From: Sphingopyxis sp.
GTDB lineage: Bacteria; Pseudomonadota; Alphaproteobacteria; Sphingomonadales; Sphingomonadaceae
Reading direction: 5' to 3'
NCBI GenBank assembly: GCA_013823985.1
Contig: PNNB01000050.1
Span: 1-64,000 of the forward strand
Length of the DNA stretch: 64,000 nucleotides
Made by a program: the position numbers and the translations under genes. Positions 1 to 7,657 of the stretch are shown one piece after another. The notes below the pieces were generated by a model, which had not been told where the DNA came from, ran no database searches, and worked only from the letters and a program-made list of their open reading frames with translations. Numbering within the stretch: the first letter of the stretch is position 1; the number at the start of each line of letters is the position of its first letter.

Positions 1-1782
1 CACCCAGCCAAGCGATCCTTCAGACGTCCATTTTTCGAGCCGGGCACCGACGCCGCTGGAATCCTTCATGCCAAGCATCGAGCGGAGCGCGCTAAGCGAA
101 CGATCAGCAACGTCGAGCTTCATCACGGCATTGATGCCGTCCTCGATCAGTCGTTCTTCCTGAACCGAAATTGGTTTGCCGTCAGCGCGGACGAGCTGGC
201 GGATGAACAGCGACAGGAAACTCTTGTCCTCTGCGCGGTTGGCGAGCGCCTTGAGTGGAGAGAATCCGGTCGGGACGCCGTTATGGAGCGCGAGATATGT
301 GCCGCCGCTGGCCTGCACAAAGATTTGCGCTCCGCGATCCTTGTCGATGAAAATCTGCCGTGCGCCGGTCTTCTCGGTCTGCGCCATCAGGAAGTTGAGC
401 AACACTGTCTTGCCGCCGCCCGATGGCCCAATGATGAGGGTATGACCGAGATCGCCCTTGTGGAAATTGAAGAAATAGGGGCTGCGGGCATTGGTTTTCA
501 GCAAGGCAATCGCATCGCCCCAATGATTGCCACTGGCACTTCCTGCCGGAAAAGTATGGAACGGCGAAAAGGCCGCGAAATTGAGCGAGGTGATCGGTGC
601 GGGCCGGGCGCGCCATGCGAAATTGCCGACAAGCTGCGACCAGTAAGCGGCTTCGAGCGCCGCGCCTTCGCGCGCTGCCACCATGCCAGTGTCGGCCAGC
701 GCCGCCCGCGCGACCGACATATGTTCCCGCAAACCCTTCACGCTGTCGGCATAAACCGCGAGCGTGAAGTGGTGATCGCCCAGCACAAAGCGGTTCGACA
801 TCAGATCATCGCCCGCGTCGATCAGCGCATCCGCTTGGCTCACGGCCTTGTCGCCTGCATTTTCCATCTGGGTCATGCGCAGCCGGAATTTTTCGGTCGC
901 AGCAGCCCGCCCGAGGAAAGTGAAACTCTGCGTCAGCACGAACCCGAAATCGACCGATAGCAACGCCTCGAATTGGCGCGGCGTGGTTTGGGCGGGATAT
1001 TCGCGGATACCGAAGATCCCGCCGAATGCCGAAGCATCGGCATCTCGCACTTCGATTGTTTCTGCGCCAAAGATGGTGCGCGAGCGGTAGAGCGCACCGC
1101 CGAGATGCCCGCGCACAACGGGGACGCGGCGATGGCGACCGGTCATCACCATGTCCGCCACTTCCATCGTTTCCGAAAACATCAAGCCGCGATGCTCGTA
1201 GATCGAGCAGCGGCGTGGTTCGCAGCGCGCCATCAATTTCTCGAAATCGCGCGCTTTGTCATCAAGCAGTTCGACAAGCGCCTCGTCGATCCCAAATCCC
1301 GGCGATGCTCCTTGCCGCACCTCTTTGGAAACGCGACGTTTGAACAACTGCATGATCTTGTCGCCGCCCGTGGCACCTGGGCGGATTACCAATGTGACGA
1401 AGAAGCGGTTGATGAACATCCGCTCCCGGTTGATCCGCCCGAAATAGGCGCGGTCGAGATTGGCCGCGAACCCCGATTTGAAGGTGCCTCCGGGATATTG
1501 ATCGACCCGCATTCTGATCAGATGGGTCCAGATCGACAGCCGTTCATCATGGAGGTTGCGCAGCAACCCGTTGAGCTTGGTGTGCCAGTCGTTGAGGTCG
1601 CGCACATCGGCGGTCTCGAATGCACGCCCCTGCAACTCGAAAGTCAGCATGATGTCGCCGGAATCGAGCGCCACCATGTCCTCATTCAAATGCCGTGCGT
1701 AAGGCAGGAATTTGGCTGGGTCGGCCTCGCGTTGCGCCACCTTGAGTGGCACCGCATTGGTCGAGGTGAGTAGCTTAGCCAT
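1..1782 (-). CDS. virB4: Type IV secretion ATPase VirB4 (partial, runs off window)
   Basis: Reading the minus strand from the ATG at 1782 gives 594 codons without a stop up to the window edge, so the C-terminus is missing (family length is usually near 800 residues). The N-terminal CagE/TrbE/VirB4 domain is followed by a Walker A motif GPSGGGKT at residues 452-459, then IFIDKDRG, typical of VirB4. VirB4 is the inner-membrane-associated ATPase that powers pilus assembly and substrate transfer. The start overlaps the 3' end of virB3 by 8 bases, as expected in a virB operon. It is the fourth gene of a virB1-B2-B3-B4 run, and further virB genes probably lie to the left. Confidence 0.92.
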   Translation of the reverse strand, partial: MAKLLTSTNAVPLKVAQREADPAKFLPYARHLNEDMVALDSGDIMLTFELQGRAFETADVRDLNDWHTKLNGLLRNLHDERLSIWTHLIRMRVDQYPGGTFKSGFAANLDRAYFGRINRERMFINRFFVTLVIRPGATGGDKIMQLFKRRVSKEVRQGASPGFGIDEALVELLDDKARDFEKLMARCEPRRCSIYEHRGLMFSETMEVADMVMTGRHRRVPVVRGHLGGALYRSRTIFGAETIEVRDADASAFGGIFGIREYPAQTTPRQFEALLSVDFGFVLTQSFTFLGRAAATEKFRLRMTQMENAGDKAVSQADALIDAGDDLMSNRFVLGDHHFTLAVYADSVKGLREHMSVARAALADTGMVAAREGAALEAAYWSQLVGNFAWRARPAPITSLNFAAFSPFHTFPAGSASGNHWGDAIALLKTNARSPYFFNFHKGDLGHTLIIGPSGGGKTVLLNFLMAQTEKTGARQIFIDKDRGAQIFVQASGGTYLALHNGVPTGFSPLKALANRAEDKSFLSLFIRQLVRADGKPISVQEERLIEDGINAVMKLDVADRSLSALRSMLGMKDSSGVGARLEKWTSEGSLGWV

Positions 1783-2119
1783 GACGGCCAAAGCCTTTGC
1801 GACGCAGCCCGGCGAGCGGCAGCGGCGAATAGCTACTTCCGCCCCAGAATGTGCGGTTGCGATTGCCGAGCTTGGTGCGGCCCCACAGGAACAGCAGGCG
1901 GAAGGCGTTGACATCGTGGCGGACGATCAGCCGTGAGATCGAATAGCCGAAAGCGACCACCAAAGCAGCATAGACCGGGCTGTTGCTCCATATCAGCACC
2001 GACGCGCTTGAGATCAGCAACAACACCGCCGCCTCGATCGGGATGCCCGCCCAGAGTGCGGGGCGCGTCACTGCAAGAAACAGCTCGTTCTTGGTCAGGA
2101 TTTCGGTTTCGTCCGACAT
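1775..2119 (-). CDS. virB3: VirB3-like type IV secretion membrane protein
   Basis: This is a protein of about 114 residues starting at MSDETEIL. The reading frame extends upstream to 2167, but the internal ATG at 2119 lies 4 bases after the virB2 stop and fits the family length. It has the usual VirB3 layout: a short polar N-terminus with TRPALWAGIP, then one or two close hydrophobic stretches (IEAAVLLLISSASVLIW and VYAALVVAFGYSI), then a basic tail. VirB3 is an inner-membrane component that works with VirB4. The position between virB2 and virB4 supports the call. Confidence 0.88.
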   Translation of the reverse strand: MSDETEILTKNELFLAVTRPALWAGIPIEAAVLLLISSASVLIWSNSPVYAALVVAFGYSISRLIVRHDVNAFRLLFLWGRTKLGNRNRTFWGGSSYSPLPLAGLRRKGFGRHG

Positions 2120-2123
2120 CGCA

Positions 2124-2489
2124 TTATCCCGCGATGATGCCGACGATTGAGTCTGCCGAGAAGACAATCGCGATCCCGATAATCACCGTGACCAGCACCG
2201 CTGTCGAAGCGCGACCCGTAAACCAGAGCAAGCCCGTGACGATGACGGCGATCACCGCGAGCGTGCGCAGCAGCGTCGATGAGAGCAGGCCGCGCACCTT
2301 GCTCGCGAAACTCTCCAGATTTTGCGCGTAAGCGGGATCGGGGTTTGCGAATGAAATAATGGTCGCCGCTGCCAGTGCTGCGCCCCACAAAATCGCGCTT
2401 TGCCGCAATTTGGGCATCGCATTGAATCTGGCGGCGATGTTTGCGCGCCACGTTCCGACACCGCGCCCGAACCTCTGGATGACTTTCAT
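2124..2489 (-). CDS. virB2: VirB2/TrbC-like major pilin
   Basis: This 121-residue protein overlaps the upstream virB1 stop in an ATGA arrangement, which supports the start at 2489. A second Met at residue 25 (MPKLRQ) would give a more classical signal peptide. A hydrophobic export segment (about residues 31-50) ends in AYA-Q, a plausible signal peptidase site. Two hydrophobic helices follow (LLRTLAVIAVIVTGLLWF and ASTAVLVTVIIGIAIVF) with the short GRAS loop common in VirB2/TrbC pilins. It is the subunit of the conjugative pilus, processed in the inner membrane. Confidence 0.87.
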   Translation of the reverse strand: MKVIQRFGRGVGTWRANIAARFNAMPKLRQSAILWGAALAAATIISFANPDPAYAQNLESFASKVRGLLSSTLLRTLAVIAVIVTGLLWFTGRASTAVLVTVIIGIAIVFSADSIVGIIAG

Positions 2490-3166
2490 ATGCTGCCCCT
2501 TTCGTTTTCAGCGAGAATTAACGTTTCGCGTTCGTAGGCGGCGCGCTCGAAGACGTCCCATTTCGGCGGCGGCGCGGCGCGGGCTTGCAGTATCGGCCTC
2601 GGGGGCGCCTCGTTTTCAGAAGTCAGGCGTTCGCGTAAGTCGCCGCTTTCCGGCGCAGCAAACGCGACGGCTGGAAGGCTCGTGGGATATGACACGCCTG
2701 CGTCAGCGATTCCCGCGTTGCCAACCACCTTGGCAACATAGCCGTTCCGAAATCCGCGCGTCTGGCTTCCCGTGTTATACATCGAGAGTGCGACCCGAAG
2801 GGCAGTTTGCGGATCTCGCCCGGCTTTCACCGAATTGTAGTTCGTGGTGAGGACACGGGCCAAAGCCGCGACGTTGGTGCAGGGATCGAACACTGTCTCC
2901 CATGTCAGGCCGAGCCAGCGCATGTTGCGCGAGTTGATTTGGCCAAGTCCCAGATCGACGGAATATCCTGCCGCCACATAGCGGCGGGCAGTTGCGGCAG
3001 CATCGGCGGCGTTGGCTTGGCGGGCGGGTTGCTTCCCACCGTTGACATTGAGAGCGAATTGCTCGCCCCTGCTTTCGGTTTGAATGATGGCTAGCACCGT
3101 TTCGGGTGCGACTGTTGGTGCGCATTGCGACGCCAAAGCAAGTATGGCAGCCGCAGAATAGGCCAT
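2486..3166 (-). CDS. virB1: VirB1-like lytic transglycosylase
   Basis: This 226-residue protein has an SLT (lysozyme-like) fold. The catalytic Glu is probably E31 in QTESRG, followed by GLGQINSRN and a C-terminal SMYNTGS block, which are the usual SLT motifs. VirB1 opens peptidoglycan locally so that the secretion channel can be built. The N-terminus is hydrophobic but short (MAYSAAAILALASQ), so any signal peptide is weak or shares residues with the domain. It is the first gene of the minus-strand virB operon. An IS3 element sits 230 bases upstream of its start and could affect its promoter. Confidence 0.88.
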   Translation of the reverse strand: MAYSAAAILALASQCAPTVAPETVLAIIQTESRGEQFALNVNGGKQPARQANAADAAATARRYVAAGYSVDLGLGQINSRNMRWLGLTWETVFDPCTNVAALARVLTTNYNSVKAGRDPQTALRVALSMYNTGSQTRGFRNGYVAKVVGNAGIADAGVSYPTSLPAVAFAAPESGDLRERLTSENEAPPRPILQARAAPPPKWDVFERAAYERETLILAENERGSI

Positions 3167-3448
3167 TACAGCCGATGTCCCGAATTTGATCTTGATTGCA
3201 CTTGGCTGATCATCGCACTGCTCCCGACTTGTTGATTTTGTTCAAGAATGCTCGGTTTGATAATTGAACTAACGATAGCTGTGGGAGTAGTCAGTCAGCT
3301 ATGGCTTCAAGAAGGCGTAACTGGCTTTTCGGCTCTAAAATCGAAACCGGAAGCGATTTGTAACCTTCAATCTTGACCCTGCGGACTTTGTTCGTTGAAC
3401 CGCCCCGGGTTTGCCGGAGGCTCCAAAGTTTGAGAGACTGGAGCCACT

Positions 3449-3775
3449 ATGACAATGACTGGAAAGAGACATGCACCTGAAGTCCGCGAACGCGCGGTGC
3501 GGATGGTGCGGGAGCACTCTGGCGAACACTCTTCGCAATGGTCAGCGATTGTATCGATCTCATCGAAGATCGGCTGCACGGCGGAGACGCTGCGGCGCTG
3601 GATCAAGGATGCTGAGCGACGAGAGGAACCGTCTGCCGCTGCGGTGATGGATGAGAAAACGCGCATCAAGGCATTGGAGCGCGAGAACCGGGAGTTGCGC
3701 CAGGCCAATGAGATATTGCGCAAGGCGTCCGCATATTTTGCTCAGGCGGAGCTCGACCGCCCGTTCAAATGGTGA
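3449..3775 (+). CDS. IS3-family transposase OrfA
   Basis: This 108-residue protein has an N-terminal helix-turn-helix (about residues 10-55, with CTAETLRRWIKDAERR) and a C-terminal leucine-rich coiled coil (EKTRIKALERENRELRQANE), the standard IS3 OrfA plan. OrfA binds the element ends. In this family it is normally joined to OrfB by a -1 programmed frameshift. Here the orfB frame is -1 relative to orfA and opens at about 3712, so slippage would have to occur between there and the OrfA stop. A second ATG two codons in is an equally possible start. Confidence 0.9.
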   Translation: MTMTGKRHAPEVRERAVRMVREHSGEHSSQWSAIVSISSKIGCTAETLRRWIKDAERREEPSAAAVMDEKTRIKALERENRELRQANEILRKASAYFAQAELDRPFKW

Positions 3776-4671
3776 AAGCGTTTATCGATGAGCACAGGGT
3801 TGCTCTCGGGGTCGAGCCGGTCTGCAAGCTACTGCAGATCGCCCCTTCCACTTACTATGCCCATGCTGCCGTCAGGGCGAACCCGGCGCTGGCCAGCAAG
3901 CGCGCGAAGCGGGATCAGGTGCTTTGCGCCGAGATCACGCGCATCCATGCCGAGAATTTCTCGGTCTATGGTGCGCGCAAGATATGGCATCAGCTCAAAC
4001 GCGAAGGCATCGCGACCGCACGCTGCACCGTGGAGCGTTTGATGCGGTTTTTGGCTCTCCAGGGGGTGCGGCGGGGACGGTCGGTGAAAACGACCAACCG
4101 CGATCCTGCCCAGCCTTGCCCGCTTGATCACGTCAACCGGCAGTTCAGGGCTTCGATGCCCAATGTGCTTTGGGTAGCGGACTTTACCTATGTCTCGACT
4201 TGGCAGGGCTTTGCTTATGTGGCGTTCGTCATCGACGTCTTTGCCCGTTGTATCGTTGGCTGGCGAGTATCTGCTACAGCGCATACGGGCTTCGTGCTCG
4301 ATGCGCTTGAACAGGCCATCCATGATCGCCAGCCTGTCAGGGATGGCCTCATCCACCACAGTGATCGCGGCAGCCAGTACCTTGCCATGCGCTATACAGA
4401 CCGCCTCAAAGATGCCGGCATCGAACCTTCGGTCGGCAGCGTGGGTGACAGTTACGATAATGCCATGGCCGAGACGATCAACGGCCTCTACAAAGCCGAA
4501 GTCATCCACCGGCAGACAAGCTGGCGCACCATATCAGAGGTGGAAATGGCAACGCTGAAATGGATCGACTGGTTCAACACCCGTCGGCTATTGGGACCCA
4601 TCGGCAATATCCCGCCGAAGGAAGCCGAGGCACGCTACTATGCGGGGATCACCCTCGCTCAAGCAGCGTGA
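3769..4671 (+). CDS. IS3-family transposase OrfB (DDE catalytic part)
   Basis: This 300-residue rve-type integrase core has an HTH_21-like N-terminal part (SVYGARKIWHQLKREGI). The acidic triad is visible: D in WVADFTYV, D in HHSDRGSQY and E in AMAETINGLYKAEV. The ATG at 3769 overlaps the end of orfA by 7 bases, so expression could be by reinitiation or as an OrfAB frameshift fusion. No disruption is seen, so the element is probably active or recently so. Confidence 0.92.
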   Translation: MVKAFIDEHRVALGVEPVCKLLQIAPSTYYAHAAVRANPALASKRAKRDQVLCAEITRIHAENFSVYGARKIWHQLKREGIATARCTVERLMRFLALQGVRRGRSVKTTNRDPAQPCPLDHVNRQFRASMPNVLWVADFTYVSTWQGFAYVAFVIDVFARCIVGWRVSATAHTGFVLDALEQAIHDRQPVRDGLIHHSDRGSQYLAMRYTDRLKDAGIEPSVGSVGDSYDNAMAETINGLYKAEVIHRQTSWRTISEVEMATLKWIDWFNTRRLLGPIGNIPPKEAEARYYAGITLAQAA

Positions 4672-4801
4672 CTCACAATAAATGGCCTCCGGAAAACCCG
4701 GGGCGGTTCACGTCGCAAGACTAGGTGGGTTCGCTATCAGTCGATTCTTGCAGCAAGTTCACACAAATAAGGCAGAATCGAACATTTGCCTTCTTAATCC
4801 C

Positions 4802-4834
4802 AAGGCCCCGCTGGCGTCACCCAGCTAGGGGCTT
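4802..4834 (+). promoter_or_regulatory. Stem-loop covering the Shine-Dalgarno of the Lrp/AsnC gene
   Basis: Just upstream of the ATG at 4838 the leader can fold into GCTGG/CCAGC (4810-4814 with 4821-4825), a 2-base bulge, then GGCCCC paired with GGGGCT (4804-4809 with 4828-4833). The AGGGG at 4827-4831 is the obvious ribosome binding site and is buried in the stem. This could limit translation of the regulator. It could also be part of a protein-binding palindrome or a leftover terminator; no U-tract follows. Confidence 0.45.
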
Positions 4835-4837
4835 ATT

Positions 4838-5299
4838 ATGAACCGAAGCCGTTACTTGACCCGGCACATCGATCAAGTTGATCGATCAATTATCACGGCA
4901 TTGACCGAAGAGGGTCGCATGACCACCAAGGCCGTTGGAGAGAAGATTGGCATGTCCAGCCCCAGCGTAACCGCTCGGGTCAACAAGATGAAAGATGCGG
5001 GCGCCATTACAGGGTTTGCGGTCGTAATCGATCCCAAAGCCTTTGGCCTGAACGTTGAAGCACATGTGCGCATTCATGCTTTGCCTGGCGAAGGAAACAG
5101 AGTGGCGCGAATGCTTCGAGACACGCCTGAAATCGTGGAAGCGGATCAGATTACCGGAAAAGACTGTTTTCAAGTGAAAGTCGTAGTCAGCGATACAGAA
5201 AAACTTCACAGCATTGTTGCTCGCTTTGAGCCGTTTGGGTCGGTCGAAACGGCGATAATCATGGCCAAAACGGTGAACCGCCGACTTCCGGACTTATAG
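4838..5299 (+). CDS. Lrp/AsnC-family transcriptional regulator
   Basis: This 153-residue protein has the full family layout: an N-terminal winged helix-turn-helix (about residues 12-60, IDQVDRSIITALTEEGRMTTKAVGEKIG then SPSVTARVNKMKDAGAITGF) and a C-terminal RAM ligand-binding and oligomerisation domain (about 65-150). Members sense amino acids and control metabolism or transport genes. It stands alone between two insertion sequences, so its target cannot be read from its neighbours. It may belong to the conjugative element or be a stray host gene. Confidence 0.88.
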   Translation: MNRSRYLTRHIDQVDRSIITALTEEGRMTTKAVGEKIGMSSPSVTARVNKMKDAGAITGFAVVIDPKAFGLNVEAHVRIHALPGEGNRVARMLRDTPEIVEADQITGKDCFQVKVVVSDTEKLHSIVARFEPFGSVETAIIMAKTVNRRLPDL

Positions 5300-5386
5300 C
5301 GTGGGCTGGTTCTGACGGAAATCTTGAACGTCGCGTGACCTTAACTCACAAAAAGCGGTTTGATCACGCCCCCGACACCTATGGTG

Positions 5387-6746
5387 GTAATTACCCACCC
5401 CCTGCATTGATCGGTCAGGCGGAGAGCACACCAAGGATGGTGCGGAAGGGATTTGCCCCGGTCAGTCGCGCGGTATCGACGGTTGTGCGCAAATCGGCTT
5501 CGGCATCGGCGGCCCATTTGGCTCGATAGCCGTTGGTGACTTTGCGCTGGATAACGCTGGGCCGCAGGGCGCGCTCGCTGACATTGTTGGTGGCATCGAC
5601 CTTGCCGGGGAAGTCGCAGAAAGTGAGCAATTGGTCACGCGCGCGCCTGATTTGCCCGAGCAGTTCGTGCGCCAGTTCGCAGTCGGTGGCAGTGCCAAGG
5701 ATGGCGTTGAGGTAACGTACCAGCGCACGCCTTCGGTTTTTCACGGTGGCGGCGGCGAGCGAGGCAATGTCGCGCGCAAGACCAAACGCACGATCGAACC
5801 AGAGCTTGAGGCGCATACCGATAAGGTCGGTGCCGTGCTGCTCGACGAAGCGCACCTTGCGATCGAGATGGGCAAGGCAAGTCTGGTGGTGCCGCCCATG
5901 TCCTTGCTGGCCGGTATAGCGATCCGATATCCAGACGTCGGGCTGGTGCCCGGCCATCGTATCGCGAACGACCTGAGCGGCGCGGCTGAACACGGCGGTA
6001 TGGACGACGGCACCGGGCGCGCAGAAGACCCATTGATAGCCGTTGCAGCCTTCGATCCGCATCCCGGTTTCGTCGCAAGCGACAACTTGTGCGCGGCGCA
6101 AGGCCACGAGGGCATCGTCGCGCTTGGCGGCAAAGACCGGAACGGAGCGCTTGAACATGTTCATCAGGGCACCCTGGCTGATATCCAGCCCAAACAGATC
6201 GCCGAATATGCCCTGCAGCCGTTGGTAGGAAAACAGCTGAGTAGACTTGAGATAGAGCGCAAGCGCATGGATGCGGCGGCCAAACGGCGTTCCCTGCGCC
6301 GCCTCTGGCACCGGCGCACTGGTTGCCCTACCGCAAGTCTCGCAGCGGCAGGACAACCTGCGGTGCCGCCGGATGATCGGCTTGACCTCGGGCAGGTCGA
6401 TCTCGTCATATTCGCCGACTATCTCGCCCGTCGCATACTCGCCAAATGCCAGGCCGCAATGCTGGCAATGCGCCGGACGATGGTCTTCGTGCGTATCGGG
6501 CGTTTCGGCTAAAGCGCGGGCATGTCCCTTATGCCCCGGCCTGGCACCACCGGGCCGCGAACCCTCACGTTTGCCCTTCCAGTCGGTCGATGGCGGCTTC
6601 GAGGATGTACGCGACGTTTTGTCCGGGCGCTGCAGACCCAGCAACAGATCGATCAACTCAGGCTTCGTAAGCCGCTCGAGTTCCTCGCGATTCATGGGTA
6701 GTGTGAATCACAGACCGCCAACCTTGGCAAGGGGGTGGGTAATTAC
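5387..6746 (-). mobile_element. Intact IS66-family insertion sequence
   Basis: The 1360-bp element has both ends reading GTAATTACCCACCCCCT inward, and GTAA termini are usual for IS66. It is flanked by an exact 8-bp direct repeat CTATGGTG at 5379-5386 and 6747-6754, the target duplication length expected for this family. It carries only the large transposase gene, without the small tnpA and tnpB partners, as in the single-gene IS66 subgroup. The perfect duplication suggests recent arrival. Confidence 0.93.
5415..6695 (-). CDS. IS66-family transposase (TnpC-like)
   Basis: This 426-residue transposase begins with a coiled region and a linker rich in basic and Pro residues (KTSRTSSKPPSTDWKGKR). 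An IS66 zinc-finger segment follows with CQHCG and CRCETCG pairs, then the DDE core with VVACDETGMRIEG, a middle ISDRYTGQ block and DATNNVSERALRP carrying the glutamate. It catalyses cut and strand transfer of the element. The gene is intact and fills almost the whole element. Confidence 0.93.
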   Translation of the reverse strand: MNREELERLTKPELIDLLLGLQRPDKTSRTSSKPPSTDWKGKREGSRPGGARPGHKGHARALAETPDTHEDHRPAHCQHCGLAFGEYATGEIVGEYDEIDLPEVKPIIRRHRRLSCRCETCGRATSAPVPEAAQGTPFGRRIHALALYLKSTQLFSYQRLQGIFGDLFGLDISQGALMNMFKRSVPVFAAKRDDALVALRRAQVVACDETGMRIEGCNGYQWVFCAPGAVVHTAVFSRAAQVVRDTMAGHQPDVWISDRYTGQQGHGRHHQTCLAHLDRKVRFVEQHGTDLIGMRLKLWFDRAFGLARDIASLAAATVKNRRRALVRYLNAILGTATDCELAHELLGQIRRARDQLLTFCDFPGKVDATNNVSERALRPSVIQRKVTNGYRAKWAADAEADLRTTVDTARLTGANPFRTILGVLSA

Positions 6747-6929
6747 CTATGGTGGCGCGGGCGGAACTTCCGCCTTTGGCAGGAAGTGGTTTGGTTTATC
6801 CGGCCGCTGGGCAGAGACCGCTTGCGTTTGCTGTTCTGCCGGGGCCATTGATGCCAGAAGCCGTTTTCCCAGTTTGGCCAGCGCGATTAGGCCAAACCCG
6901 ATTGACAAGAACGCGCGCTGCGTATCCAT
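6747..6929 (-). CDS. Hypothetical small protein next to IS66
   Basis: This frame encodes 60 residues: a hydrophobic N-terminal half (AFLSIGFGLIALAKL) and a Pro-rich tail (PNHFLPKAEVPPAPP). Its stop codon lies inside the 8-bp target duplication of the neighbouring IS66, so the insertion left the frame intact. No clear ribosome binding site is visible and no family is recognised. It could be a small membrane protein of the conjugative element or a chance frame. Confidence 0.25.
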   Translation of the reverse strand: MDTQRAFLSIGFGLIALAKLGKRLLASMAPAEQQTQAVSAQRPDKPNHFLPKAEVPPAPP

Positions 6930-7423
6930 GTCGCAAATGTCTCGACCGGCAACGGATAGGTAAACAAGCCAAGCTAGCTTCCTGCATTTGACCTCGGATG
7001 GAACCGATATGGTTCGCCGTCCGCACCACTATCCCGAATCTAGCTTTGCAACTGTGGAGTCTTCGCCGCGAGCAGCACAAACAACAGCCCCATGACCATG
7101 GCCTCTAGCCGCCGTAGGCTGGCGACGAGCGCATTGCCCAAAGGCGGACTGGCCGAATTGAAACCGAACCGCAACCGCTGCAACGCCAGACCTAATTCCG
7201 CGCCAGGCACTAACGCATGCCGCCGCAGCGGTTGCCGTTGCAATCAATGCGCCTTTCGGTGACTGAATCTCTATTTCGCTATCGACCAAAATAATGAGAA
7301 AACGGCTGTCTCAAGCCGCTGTCATTCTGGGTGAACCGCAAAAACGTCTACACAGTTTCTACACAGGTCAAAAATGGCGCATTTTTGTCAACTATTTCAG
7401 AAACTTATAAAAATCCGATATAA
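6930..7423. other. Gene-poor stretch left of the att repeat
   Basis: No convincing gene is seen. Two overlapping minus-strand frames cover 7029-7289. One begins with TTG, and a different frame ends in a membrane-like stretch (EAMVMGLLFVLLAAK). They could be the halves of a frameshifted small gene, but no ribosome binding site supports either. A 9-bp direct repeat TCTACACAG occurs at 7347-7355 and 7358-7366, followed by an AT-rich run up to the tRNA-derived repeat. Confidence 0.4.
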
Positions 7424-7468
7424 TGGTCGGGACGACAGGATTCGAACCTGCGACCCCCACACCCCCAG
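7424..7468 (-). repeat. Left attachment site: tRNA-Pro 3' fragment
   Basis: The 45-bp fragment matches the 3' part of the intact tRNA-Pro at 28645-28721, ending in the encoded CCA (TGG on the plus strand). It differs at two positions only, and the two changes pair with each other in the T stem (CAGG/CCTG here, GAGG/CCTC in the intact gene). It is the expected duplicated core left by tyrosine recombinase integration at a tRNA. It lacks the 5' half and cannot make a tRNA. Confidence 0.85.
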
Positions 7469-7524
7469 CCGCTTTTTTTGGGGGTTCATGGTGCAACGCA
7501 ATTGCTCCGATAATTCTTGATTTT

Positions 7525-7559
7525 CCCTAAGAAATCAGCCACTTTTTGATAACTTAGGG
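7525..7559. repeat. Inverted repeat between att site and integrase gene
   Basis: CCCTAAG at 7525-7531 is matched by CTTAGGG at 7553-7559. Inside these, ATCA and TGAT extend the symmetry after a 2-base mismatch. The motif CTAAGTTAT, present here in inverse orientation, also occurs just inside the right att site at 28628-28636. It may be a binding site for integrase or an excision factor, or a terminator protecting the integrase promoter. Confidence 0.4.
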
Positions 7560-7603
7560 CGTTGCGCGCGGTGCCATTTTGATGCGCCTTGTTTCACCAA
7601 GTT

Positions 7604-7625
7604 GCACCACCAGCGCACCACCAGA
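7604..7625 (+). repeat. 22-bp end repeat, left copy (GCACCACCAG pair)
   Basis: The sequence GCACCACCAG, CG, CACCACCAGA occurs here and again identically at 28570-28591, at the other end of the island and in the same orientation. Each copy is itself a near-tandem of CACCACCAG. Lying between each att core and the cargo, they are good candidates for arm-type integrase binding sites. Confidence 0.55.
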
Positions 7626-7657
7626 ATGATTCGCGGACCAAGCAAAGGCGGTAGACG

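Larger units (their letters stand above)
3396..4710 (+). mobile_element. Intact IS3-family insertion sequence
   Basis: The 1315-bp element is bounded by inverted repeats: the left end begins TGAACCGCCCCGGGTTTG, and the right end read inward begins TGAACCGCCCCGGGTTTT. The match continues into CCGGAGGC. The element is flanked by a 3-bp direct repeat CGT (3393-3395 and 4711-4713), within the 3-5 bp expected for IS3. It contains orfA and orfB in the -1 relation typical of the family. Intact ends, open frames and an exact target duplication suggest a recent insertion. Confidence 0.92.

Noticed and set aside
281..1936. Several plus- and minus-strand frames across the left end
   Set aside because: They overlap the VirB4 frame, which has Walker A and family motifs and continues off the window; the others have no domain signal.
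5631..6512. 293-residue plus-strand frame inside the IS66 element
   Set aside because: It is the antisense shadow of the transposase, which shows all family motifs.
7029..7289. 86-residue minus-strand frame near the left att site
   Set aside because: TTG start, no ribosome binding site and no recognisable family; mentioned only as a possible remnant.
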